Shown: piece by piece, positions 17,382 to 25,070 of the stretch
Layout: each line of letters opens with the position of its first letter
Position numbering within the stretch: position 1 is the stretch's first letter
Assembly (NCBI GenBank): GCA_910577945.1
Contig: CAJTNI010000003.1
Coordinates: 1 to 64,000, forward strand
Length of the DNA stretch: 64,000 nucleotides
Origin: an uncultured Christensenella sp.
GTDB lineage: Bacteria; Bacillota; Clostridia; Christensenellales; Pumilibacteraceae
Direction: 5' to 3'
Notes under the pieces: generated by a model
The model's database searches: none
Seen by the model: only the letters and a program-made list of their open reading frames with translations
What the model was told of the DNA's origin: nothing
Translations under genes and position numbers: made by a program

Positions 17382-18293
17382 CTATATGACCCAATCTTTA
17401 ATATATTTGATGTTAAACACGTGATTGTTGGTCATGTTTTTGAAGTAATGTAATGAATATTTTTTTCCATCTATAAAGCCATTTTGATATGCTTTTCTCC
17501 AACGACCAGGGTCTATGTTATTTAAATCATTAGAGATGTTACCATTTTTAATTTTTGCAAATTTCGTCTGTTGTGATGCCTTAAAGTTACTGTTAAAACT
17601 AGGACTATCCTTTACGCTGTTGTATATGTCAGCTTTACAAACATTATGCGCCAAAACGCTCTTATCGCCGACATAGTAGTTGTGGTTTCCTTCTACCTCG
17701 AAGTTGTAGGTCTGTACGGCATCTTCCGCATACTCTATTTGCACGCTACCTATCTTAAGTACGTCACCATTATAGCATATCAGCATATCAGTGTCAAGCA
17801 GGGTCTTCGCTCTTACCCAACCCTTGCCTTTTACATAGAATGGGTGTTCGGTAGTCGTCGTTATATTCTCGCCGCCTACGGTTATGTACACCAGGTCCCG
17901 TTTGTTATTTCGGAACAGTTGTACTACGGGTTTAAGCTCTTGTTTGTTCGTCTTTTCGTTCCACGACCAAACTTTATCTCCGACCTTTATATCCTCTATA
18001 TTCTTCTTGCCGTGTTCGGTAAGGATCTTTGTTCCGGCTACAAAGCAGTCCGACGGCTTAATATTCGTTGACTTACCGTTCATGAGCCTACTGGTCGAGT
18101 TAAGCGATTTTATTCCGCTTGCCGCACCTGTTATTGCGCCGGTTATTGCTCCCGACATAAACCCGTCCGCCATGCCGTTTAGCGCGCCGCTGCCCATACC
18201 GCTTAATACTCCGCTCCAGCCGTTTTGCATATAACCTTGTATTCCGCCTGTTACAGCCCCTATTGCCGCACCCGTTACTGCACCTATTGTCAC
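17382..18293 (-). CDS. Displaced RHS C-terminal cassette: Hint domain plus unknown toxin domain
   Basis: 303 codons from a GTG at 18293, with an in-frame TGA 12 bp upstream, so the RHS body is missing. A Gly/Ala-rich hydrophobic stretch (1-70) precedes a Hint (pretoxin HINT) domain that begins at DCFVAGTKILTEHG and ends with the GNHNYYVGDKSVLAHN motif. About 85 residues of C-terminal domain follow, starting KADIYNSVKDSP and ending YIKDWVI. That domain, with RWRKAYQNGF and SLHYFKN motifs, is not a toxin family I can name. Orphan cassettes like this serve as silent toxin donors for an RHS gene. Whether this one is translated is unclear. Confidence 0.65.
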   Translation of the reverse strand: MTIGAVTGAAIGAVTGGIQGYMQNGWSGVLSGMGSGALNGMADGFMSGAITGAITGAASGIKSLNSTSRLMNGKSTNIKPSDCFVAGTKILTEHGKKNIEDIKVGDKVWSWNEKTNKQELKPVVQLFRNNKRDLVYITVGGENITTTTEHPFYVKGKGWVRAKTLLDTDMLICYNGDVLKIGSVQIEYAEDAVQTYNFEVEGNHNYYVGDKSVLAHNVCKADIYNSVKDSPSFNSNFKASQQTKFAKIKNGNISNDLNNIDPGRWRKAYQNGFIDGKKYSLHYFKNMTNNHVFNIKYIKDWVI

Positions 18294-18346
18294 ATATTTT
18301 ATAGTTCATATAATTACAGCTTCCAATATTGACACGCAATAAGAAA

Positions 18347-18375
18347 ACCGTCGCAAGCTATTAACTTGCGACGGT
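18347..18375 (-). terminator. Terminator after the 18412-18948 gene
   Basis: ACCGTCGCAAG (18347-18357) and CTTGCGACGGT (18365-18375) form an 11-bp stem with a T-rich tail on the minus strand. Confidence 0.75.
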
Positions 18376-18411
18376 CCTAAACATCACAAATAATATTAAG
18401 AGAATTACCCA

Positions 18412-18948
18412 TTATATATCTTTAATCAAACTGTCAATAAATAATCTAATATCATCCATATTTATTTTTCCATTAGATTGTTCACTGATATATTTATACA
18501 AATCTCTCTTGCAATAAGGAAAACAAAGCTTAAATGTTTCCCAAAGGCTATTTTTAACAGCTATAATACCAACGCCGTAATCCCCTCCCTCCTCAATACA
18601 CATTGCCCAACTAGAGTTTTTTGAGAACGCAAGTGTAGTATCATATAATGGCAGATTATAATAGTCGGTATACTTTATATCGGAACTGATTTGAAATATT
18701 GGTATATCATCACGTGTTGCAACAAAAGCATCCGTATGAGTAATTATAAACTCCTTTTCTCCGATATTGTGCAAAAACTTTTTAAAACCACAAAACTGAC
18801 GTTTAGACAACCATATATCAGCCGTATGATACAATATAGACTTTGTGAAGCCTTCTTTAAATCTTATTTTTGTAACACAATCATCAAAAATGTCAACAAC
18901 TGAAGTAGCGTTTTCTTTTATTGTGTTATCTAAACTTATTTTATTCAT
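18412..18948 (-). CDS. Hypothetical protein, putative immunity protein of an orphan RHS tip
   Basis: 178 residues from ATG 18948. No family is recognised with confidence. It looks like a soluble cytoplasmic alpha/beta protein with aromatic-rich segments (KYTDYYNLPLYDTTLAF) and an acidic middle (CIEEGGDYGVG). It begins 12 bp past the stop of a truncated toxin-tip fragment on the same strand, the arrangement of a toxin followed by its immunity gene. It has its own terminator. Immunity is a context inference only. Confidence 0.55.
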   Translation of the reverse strand: MNKISLDNTIKENATSVVDIFDDCVTKIRFKEGFTKSILYHTADIWLSKRQFCGFKKFLHNIGEKEFIITHTDAFVATRDDIPIFQISSDIKYTDYYNLPLYDTTLAFSKNSSWAMCIEEGGDYGVGIIAVKNSLWETFKLCFPYCKRDLYKYISEQSNGKINMDDIRLFIDSLIKDI

Positions 18949-18959
18949 TATTTGCATAC

Positions 18960-19181
18960 CTACCACATGAATTTTATGCCCTTTAATCCGGTGACGCCAT
19001 TTATACGTATTGAAGTATAGTTATTTCTGGGTTTCGCAAATATTCTAAATTCGACTCCTCTTGAATTTTTCCCAACAAACTTACCGGGAGCAAATTCCGT
19101 AAGTCCGTCTGTCTGCGATTGCACGAATCTCATTGCATCATCGTGTGAACCCGACACTTGCCTAAAACCAGAAGTTTTACC
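18960..19181 (-). pseudogene. Truncated C-terminal toxin-tip fragment
   Basis: About 74 codons are open up to an upstream stop at 19182-19184. The product (GFRQVSGSHDDAMRFV, ending GVTGLKGIKFMW) looks like the last part of a polymorphic-toxin C-terminal domain without Hint or RHS parts and without a convincing start codon or ribosome binding site. It sits directly before an immunity-like gene. The toxin class is not identified. Confidence 0.5.
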
Positions 19182-19226
19182 TTATATAATCCATCCAAAT
19201 GTCTCTATTCTAAACCCACGGCAAGT

Positions 19227-19568
19227 TTAACCAACACAAATTGAAAGCACCGTACCCACGGCAATAATCATCTTGCCGTCATATAGTTCAAATTTCGCAC
19301 CACTACGAATTAATTCATGTGGGGCTTCTTCGACTAAATACGATACTGTCGCTATGCTTTCTTTTTTACTTACTAATTCATTATATAAAACAGCTGTCCA
19401 AGACGGAACCAAACATACATTCCCATCCCAAATTGGTCCTTCATACTGTCCTTCAAAAACTATAGTTGGATGATACGCATTACTTGGAACCCTTTCTCCA
19501 ATAGAAATAACCGGAGGAATCCATTTTTTCGCATATAACCAATTTATTCGAGCTATACATCTTTTCAT
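19227..19568 (-). CDS. Putative immunity protein for the ART-like toxin tip
   Basis: 113 residues with a 4-bp overlap (ATGA type) with the stop of the preceding toxin cassette, which strongly suggests a coupled toxin-immunity pair. The product looks like a small beta-rich barrel-like protein (HPTIVFEGQYEGPIWDG, AGAKFELYDGK-like ending with IIAVGTVLSI). No family is named with confidence. A cytoplasmic neutralising partner of the 19565-20038 product is the simplest role. Confidence 0.55.
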   Translation of the reverse strand: MKRCIARINWLYAKKWIPPVISIGERVPSNAYHPTIVFEGQYEGPIWDGNVCLVPSWTAVLYNELVSKKESIATVSYLVEEAPHELIRSGAKFELYDGKMIIAVGTVLSICVG

Positions 19569-20278
19569 AATATCTTTGTAAACCCCGTCATTATTTTATT
19601 TAGATACTTGTAATGCGCTGAATATGCTGGACCTACGCCATCAAGCATAGTTTTATAATTCATGCCCGAAGTAGTACTAACCCTAATCTCGACTACGTTA
19701 AAGTTCCCAGCACCATTCAGCTTGTTACCCCATGTTACAGCATCATCAACAGACGTCGCCATCCATTTTTCATTCATAGTACCTGCTTTAGGTCTAAACT
19801 TTCCATGTTTTGTTAATGAACCATATTCTGCGTCGGACATAGCCCTATACAATTTAGTACATTGATTATGCGCTAATATACTATTGTCCCCGACATAGTA
19901 GTTATGGTTGCCTTCTACCTCAAAGTTGTAGGTCTGTACGGCGTTTTCCGCATACTCTATCTGTACGCTGTCTATCTTCAGCTCATTACCATTATAGCAT
20001 ACCAGCATATCCGTGTCAAGCAGGTTCTTCGCTCGCACCCAGCCACTGCCTTTTACATAGAACGGATGCCGTTATCTTCTCGCCGCCTACCGATATATAC
20101 ACCATATCGCGCTTGTTTGCGGAACAGCTGTACTACGGGATTAAGCTCTTGCTTTTTGGTATTCTCGTTCCACGACCAGACCTTATCCCCGACTTGTATA
20201 CCTCTATATTCTTCTTACCGTGTTCGGTCAGTATCTTTGTCCCGGCTATAAAGCAATCGGACGGTTTTGCTTTACTAT
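19565..20278 (-). pseudogene. Hint plus ADP-ribosyltransferase-like toxin cassette, 5' part frameshifted
   Basis: The 3' part (19565-20038, 157 codons) encodes the Hint tail EVEGNHNYYVGDNSILAHN followed by a domain with LYRAMSDAEYGSL, KWMATSVDDAVTWG and VVEIRVST, a layout resembling ADP-ribosyltransferase-type RHS tips. The Hint N-terminal part upstream (20039-20278, DCFIAGTKILTEHG) is recognisable but broken. A one-base loss after KKNIE and another within LFR shift the frame, and a further deletion removes the segment before HPFYVKG. The cassette cannot yield a full Hint domain. The toxin tip and its immunity gene remain intact. Confidence 0.65.
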
Positions 20279-20284
20279 CTATTT

Positions 20285-20455
20285 CTCTGCGCGTACTCAC
20301 TCCCCAATACTTCCGTACTGTTTCGTGATAACTTAATCCATGTTCGCACATATCTATTATAACAGATACTTTGAACTCTGGCGAGTATTTTGTGTTGAAT
20401 TTTTTACTCCTTGACATTATAATGCACCTCCATTTTGGGGTGCATTTCAAAAGCC
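20285..20455 (-). mobile_element. IS3-family element fragment (left end and OrfA N-terminus)
   Basis: From ATG 20417 the product MSRSKKFNTKYSPEFKVSV and later GLSYHETVRKYWG is the helix-turn-helix start of an IS3-type OrfA transposase. Upstream is the small hairpin AATGCACC-loop-GGGGTGCATT typical of the left end of such elements. After about 45 codons the frame runs into a Hint fragment. OrfB and the right end are absent, so this is a dead remnant inserted in or recombined with an RHS cassette. Confidence 0.7.
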
Positions 20456-20478
20456 ATGGGAGTTTCATTGTGCCGTTT

Positions 20479-22737
20479 TTATTTCTCGTCGAGCTCTATA
20501 TCCGCATTGATGGTCTTAAAGTAATCCCACATGCGCTTCGGAGCCGTTACATGCTCGAGCGATATGCAATCATTGAATATCTCGAAGTAATTGAGAGTGT
20601 CGGGCACGGTCAGACGCTTGAGCCCCGTACAGCCCGAGAACGACCCGCCGAATGTATACGCAACGCCGTCCGGGATGACAACTTCCGTTAGTCCGACGCA
20701 ATCCTCGAAAGCACTGTATATCGCCACGATACCCATATCGGTCGGAATGACGGAATTCTTGCAGCCCGTGATTACCGTATAGAACGGCTTGCAGTATTTG
20801 GTAGCGAAGTGTGTGATACAATTCCCCTTGCCCGAATATACGCTATTGCCCTCGGCGACGGTGATGCTCTCCAACGACGGTCCGTGGGGGAAAGAGTTAG
20901 TATCGATCTCCTCGACTGTCGACGGCAGGCTTATAGATATCAATCCCGCACAATTCTCGAAAGCCAAGCTCTTGAACGTCTTTGTACCCTCCGGAAAAAC
21001 CAGGCGGGTCAGCTTGGAACAACCGGAAAACGCTTGATAGCTGACGCACTCCAAATCGGCAAACTCGAGAATTTCGAGCGAAATACAGTCCCTGAACGCT
21101 TCGCTTTTTATATCTTTCAGTCCTTTGCCGAAAACAGCTTTAACAAGATTTTTACAACCCCGAAATGCAAGCTTATCCACCGTTTCCAGTCCGTCGGGAA
21201 AAACGACTTCTTTAAGCTCCGTGCAGCCGTAAAACGCATTTACGCCGATACTCGTTACGCCTTTCGGTATGACTGCGTTTTTGAGCTCTCTGCGCTTGTC
21301 GAACGCGCTTGCACCTATCGCCGAGATCCCGCTTTTGGGAATAACGCTTCCGTTACAGCCGACGATAAGAGTGTTTGTCTTATTATCGATTATGCAGTTG
21401 CCCTCGCTGCGTAGCTTTTTGTTGGCGCTGTCGACGGTCAGTGTTCTAAGTCTCGTACATCCGTCGAAAGAGTGCACTGCAATGGACGTCACGTCCTTGT
21501 GTATGTGTATCTCTTCCACCGTCGTATTATTCGCAAACGGCTTGCCCGACAGTTTGGTAACGTATTCGGGGATAACGACGCGCTCGGATGTGCCCTTGTA
21601 CCGCATAAGCACAGACCCGTTGCACTCGAAATCGGCAGCATCGCCTGCCTGCTCGGTATCTTTAAGCTGTGCGGTATATTTAAACGGACAGCTACGGAAC
21701 GCATCTTCGGCGACGACAGTTTCGGGATTGGCAATCGACACTTCGCGAAGCGATGAACAACCGCGGAACGCGCCCTTGCCGATGTAAGTCACGCTCGCGG
21801 GTATTGCTATGCGCTCTATGCTCTCGCAGTTAGCGAACGCGTCCTTATCTATCGTTTTCACACCATCGGAAAGCACAACTTCTTTCAAATCGCGATTGTG
21901 CTTGAACGCGCACTCGGGAATCTTCTCGACGCCGCTGCCGACGCGCAGTTTTTTGATACTGCAGTACGAGAAAGCCGACCTGCTCATAGACCGCAAACTG
22001 TCGGGAATGATAAGCTCTTCGAGGTCTTCGCATCCGTCGAAAGCGTTCTGTCCGATACGCTCGACGTTGCCGAGCTTTAGCTGTCTGACCCGACTGCAAC
22101 GGTAAGCTTCCGCACCAATCGATTTTACGCTAGGCGGCATGCGCACGAACTCCACTCCGCTGCCGAAAAACGCACGGTCGGCTATCTTAACGACGGAATC
22201 GTCTAAATCGAAATTTCTCAGCCCGTCTATGCGCGAGAATGCACCTCTGCCTATCTCGACGATACTGCCGTCATGCGGCATCACGCTCGTTTTGCACCCG
22301 CCAATCAAACGTCGCTCGGCTATGCCGATAAGGCAGTTGCCTACCGCGCGGTAAGCGGGATTGCCCTCCGCCACCGTGATGCTCTTGAGCGCATTACAAT
22401 AATCGAACGGCGGCTCGGTCTGACCTATCTTGACGAGCGTCGACGGTAAATGCACCGCGGCAAGCTTCTTGCATTCGAGGAAAGCCTCCTCGCCGAGCTC
22501 CTCGAGTCCTTCGGAAAACGTTATGCTTCGCAGATTGTTGCAATACTCGAACGCATTCTTGCCTATGCTCTTGACGCTCGGCGGTATCGTTATGTTCCTT
22601 ATGCTCTCGCCGCGGAACGCGTGGCTTTGTATAGCCGTCACGTAGTCGGGTACTTCGACGAGTTCTTCGTTACCTACAGCCGATCTGTAAATGACGAGTT
22701 CGTTATCCGTGATCATACCGTAAAATCTTTTTTCCAT
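20479..22737 (-). CDS. BspA-type leucine-rich-repeat protein (LRR_5)
   Basis: 752 residues from ATG 22737 with AAAGGAG upstream. Almost the whole length consists of LRR_5 repeats of about 23 residues, with patterns such as SIGKNAFEYCNNLRSITF, EIPECAFKHNRDLKEVVL and SIGVNAFYGCTELKEVVF. Such proteins bind host or bacterial surface ligands in gut and oral bacteria. No signal peptide, lipobox, LPXTG or cell-wall domain is visible, so this copy is either cytoplasmic or exported unconventionally. It is the first intact gene outside the toxin-cassette zone on its left, and its higher GC fits the core half of the window. Confidence 0.88.
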   Translation of the reverse strand: MEKRFYGMITDNELVIYRSAVGNEELVEVPDYVTAIQSHAFRGESIRNITIPPSVKSIGKNAFEYCNNLRSITFSEGLEELGEEAFLECKKLAAVHLPSTLVKIGQTEPPFDYCNALKSITVAEGNPAYRAVGNCLIGIAERRLIGGCKTSVMPHDGSIVEIGRGAFSRIDGLRNFDLDDSVVKIADRAFFGSGVEFVRMPPSVKSIGAEAYRCSRVRQLKLGNVERIGQNAFDGCEDLEELIIPDSLRSMSRSAFSYCSIKKLRVGSGVEKIPECAFKHNRDLKEVVLSDGVKTIDKDAFANCESIERIAIPASVTYIGKGAFRGCSSLREVSIANPETVVAEDAFRSCPFKYTAQLKDTEQAGDAADFECNGSVLMRYKGTSERVVIPEYVTKLSGKPFANNTTVEEIHIHKDVTSIAVHSFDGCTRLRTLTVDSANKKLRSEGNCIIDNKTNTLIVGCNGSVIPKSGISAIGASAFDKRRELKNAVIPKGVTSIGVNAFYGCTELKEVVFPDGLETVDKLAFRGCKNLVKAVFGKGLKDIKSEAFRDCISLEILEFADLECVSYQAFSGCSKLTRLVFPEGTKTFKSLAFENCAGLISISLPSTVEEIDTNSFPHGPSLESITVAEGNSVYSGKGNCITHFATKYCKPFYTVITGCKNSVIPTDMGIVAIYSAFEDCVGLTEVVIPDGVAYTFGGSFSGCTGLKRLTVPDTLNYFEIFNDCISLEHVTAPKRMWDYFKTINADIELDEK

Positions 22738-22786
22738 TGTCCGCTCCTTTGTGTGTAGGTTTTGTAATAGTTGCAATCAAACGCTG

Positions 22787-23033
22787 TCAGTCATTGAGCT
22801 CGCGCCACGTCTTTATATGGTGTATCGCAAGTCCAGACTCGTCCGAAAGCATACCGCGCAACTTGTCGAGTTCGCCGTACATATACCGCTTGCCCTCCTC
22901 GAGTAAAGAAACTTTGTCGCACTCCTCGCAGTAAGTTTCGACGCCGGACAAGCGTCTTTCCGTTCGCCTCGGTAAATTCTATTTCGTCGGCGGCAGTATC
23001 GTATATTGCCTCCGCCGTGTCGCGGCGGCCCAT
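22787..23033 (-). pseudogene. Frameshifted small hypothetical gene
   Basis: The frame opens at ATG 23033 (MGRRDTAEAIYDTAADEIEF) but becomes an Arg-rich, protein-unlike tail. Moving one frame near 22965 gives a natural continuation (ERRLSGVETYCEECDKVSL, then RYMYGELDKLRGMLSDESG and HHIKTWRELND) ending at 22787. The second part has a CEEC pair and a coiled-coil look. A single indel, real or from sequencing, explains this. No family recognised. Confidence 0.55.
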
Positions 23034-23224
23034 TAAAAGTCCCTGTCGGCGCTTAGCATCATCGGCAACGTGTCGCCCCCGAACCCTTCGATTAACCGAC
23101 TGAGCACCTCACCGCACTCAAAATAACCGCTTACGTCGCCGAGCCTGATTGTTTGTCTGATACATAGATAAAGATTGTCGCAGCCGTCATTTGCATTAGA
23201 AAAATCGATTATTTCTTTATACAC
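23033..23224 (-). CDS. Small hypothetical protein
   Basis: 63 codons, sharing one base with the ATG of the frameshifted gene that follows (TAATG arrangement), so the two appear coupled. The product begins MYKEIIDFSNANDGCDNLYL and has no recognised domain. It may be the N-terminal partner of the downstream frameshifted gene. The 278 bp upstream (23225-23502) contain no supported gene. Confidence 0.4.
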   Translation of the reverse strand: MYKEIIDFSNANDGCDNLYLCIRQTIRLGDVSGYFECGEVLSRLIEGFGGDTLPMMLSADRDF

Positions 23225-23502
23225 TTAGATAACGTAACGGCATTATCAATAATGACTTATCTCACCCTCCGAATTTATTGCCCACCGGCTGTGGTTGGTA
23301 GCACAGTTAAAAGCCGACGTCAACGCGCGAAAAATTTGCATGGAGTAAACGCATTCGTTATCGCAGTAAGGAAACCGATAATCATACTAAAATAAAATTC
23401 GTATTTGACTACGGACGCGTCGCCGCTTTCGATTTTTAAGATTGATTATTATTTTGATATTGACATAAAGTCAACGCTTTATTAACCTACCGCAATTTAC
23501 GG

Positions 23503-25065
23503 TTATACGCCTATGCGACACTGCGTGCCGCAATGCGGGCAAACAGGCTCGCCCGCCGCGTCGATATCGGTTATATTTCTGAAATACAGCGCGCGCTCTG
23601 TGTCGCGGTCGTCAACACTCGGCGCGTCGTTTTGCCACAGCGGCTTCAAGCCCGCGATTTTTGTGTAAGCATACGGCTTGTTCGTCTTTACGCAGCGCGT
23701 TTCGTGGATTTCCGTTCTGCACGAGCCGCATTCGTACACAGTCTCGTCGGCGCTCGATTTTTCTTTGTTTACGCTCAATTTATTGTTGCAAAACGGACAC
23801 TCCGTCCGCTCCGTATCCGCATAAATCATGCCGCGCAAAATCATTTGCTGCAAGCGTCTGAACGACTCGATGCTCGTGATATCGATATAAACCGCAAACC
23901 CTTCGCGCTCCTCGTACGGCGCGCAGACGATATATTCGTCGGCGGTCGCCGCGCTTTTCACCTTATTCAGCAGCGCTTCGCTCTCCCGCTCCACCGACGG
24001 AATCAACAGTATTTTATATTCGTCTTCCTTTTTGATATTCAGCGCAATCGTCTTTACCCCGCCCGCCGTTTCCGACTTGATATCCACCGTCCAGCCCTTA
24101 AACTCAAATCGCGGCAACACGCGCTTAAAGTCGAACGACTTTTTCTCGTCGCAGCAAAAATTAAAATGCCCCACCGCAAAAATGCACAAAGCGCGACAAA
24201 AGAAGTAGTAATCGTTTTGCAGCTTGACGACGTCCTTTTCCGTAATCTCGCCTACGGGCAGCGCGCTCTGCTTGGCGAAATATTTTGCAAGCCGATACAC
24301 TCTGTGATATTCCTTGTGCATTGACAAGATATTCGTCTTGCGTATCTTCAAGCTCGCGGGGCGCTTCCTGTTATTCTTATAGACAGGTCTTTTCAAGCGC
24401 GGCACGATACCGCCGACAATGAATTGCAGCTTGTTCAAGCACCTTAAAGCAATCGCGTAGTACGCGTCGAAGCTCTTGCTGTATCCGATATGCAGCTTAC
24501 CCAAAGCCAAAAAATAATTCAAGTGATTGACGCGTTCGAGCAGGTTGATTTCCACCGTCTTGTTAGTATACACCAACTCCTTCAAAAACCTGATATTTGC
24601 GCGCGCAAAGCTCAAAATCTCGTCTACAACGTTGCAAAACACCAAGTTCTCGTAAATGCCGTAATTGTCCTCATACGTGCGCGTCAGTAGCTTGTCGGGC
24701 TTAATCTCGGCGTTCTTGACGTTTCCCCACAGCTCGCTGTGCGACGCTATGTGCGTGAGCGTCGCGTTGTTCACAATGCGCACCGCCTCCACGGGCATGA
24801 TTACGTTTTGTTCTTTGAGGTGGATAAACGGCTGCTCGAATATGCGCTTTATCGCGGGCAACGCCGCCAAAACGGCGTCGATATGCCGCTCCAACTCCTC
24901 GAAATCGAAATCGGGTTTTAGCATAAACAGCGTCAATCCGTGCACAACGTCGTAATCGAACTGCACATAGCTCAACGCCTTCGTCTTCCCGCCGTATTCC
25001 TCGATTGCCTTGTAGTTCTCGCGCATTTCCGCAAAACGCAGACGCTGCTCGTAAGTCAAATCCAT
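23503..25065 (-). CDS. Zinc-ribbon partner of the membrane McrB-like ATPase (possible DUF2357/McrC relative)
   Basis: 520 residues. A long helical N-terminal part contains RTYEDNYGIYENLVFCNVVDEIL, which recalls the conserved NRFV-type helix of DUF2357/McrC-related proteins. The C-terminus has zinc-ribbon pairs: CPFCNNK, then CGSC, and finally CPHCGTQC at the end. A beta-rich stretch (about 335-400, FEFKGWTVDIKSE and IALNIKKEDEYKILLIP) could be a degenerate PD-(D/E)xK-like core, but I cannot assign a complete catalytic set. It starts 5 bp after the AAA+ gene stops, so the two form an operon like mcrB-mcrC. Identity of the family is tentative. Confidence 0.45.
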   Translation of the reverse strand: MDLTYEQRLRFAEMRENYKAIEEYGGKTKALSYVQFDYDVVHGLTLFMLKPDFDFEELERHIDAVLAALPAIKRIFEQPFIHLKEQNVIMPVEAVRIVNNATLTHIASHSELWGNVKNAEIKPDKLLTRTYEDNYGIYENLVFCNVVDEILSFARANIRFLKELVYTNKTVEINLLERVNHLNYFLALGKLHIGYSKSFDAYYAIALRCLNKLQFIVGGIVPRLKRPVYKNNRKRPASLKIRKTNILSMHKEYHRVYRLAKYFAKQSALPVGEITEKDVVKLQNDYYFFCRALCIFAVGHFNFCCDEKKSFDFKRVLPRFEFKGWTVDIKSETAGGVKTIALNIKKEDEYKILLIPSVERESEALLNKVKSAATADEYIVCAPYEEREGFAVYIDITSIESFRRLQQMILRGMIYADTERTECPFCNNKLSVNKEKSSADETVYECGSCRTEIHETRCVKTNKPYAYTKIAGLKPLWQNDAPSVDDRDTERALYFRNITDIDAAGEPVCPHCGTQCRIGV

Positions 25066-25070
25066 ACGAG

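Noticed and set aside
18100..18339. Arg-rich minus-strand frame of 79 codons
   Set aside because: Shadow of the Gly/Ala-rich start of the Hint cassette in another frame.
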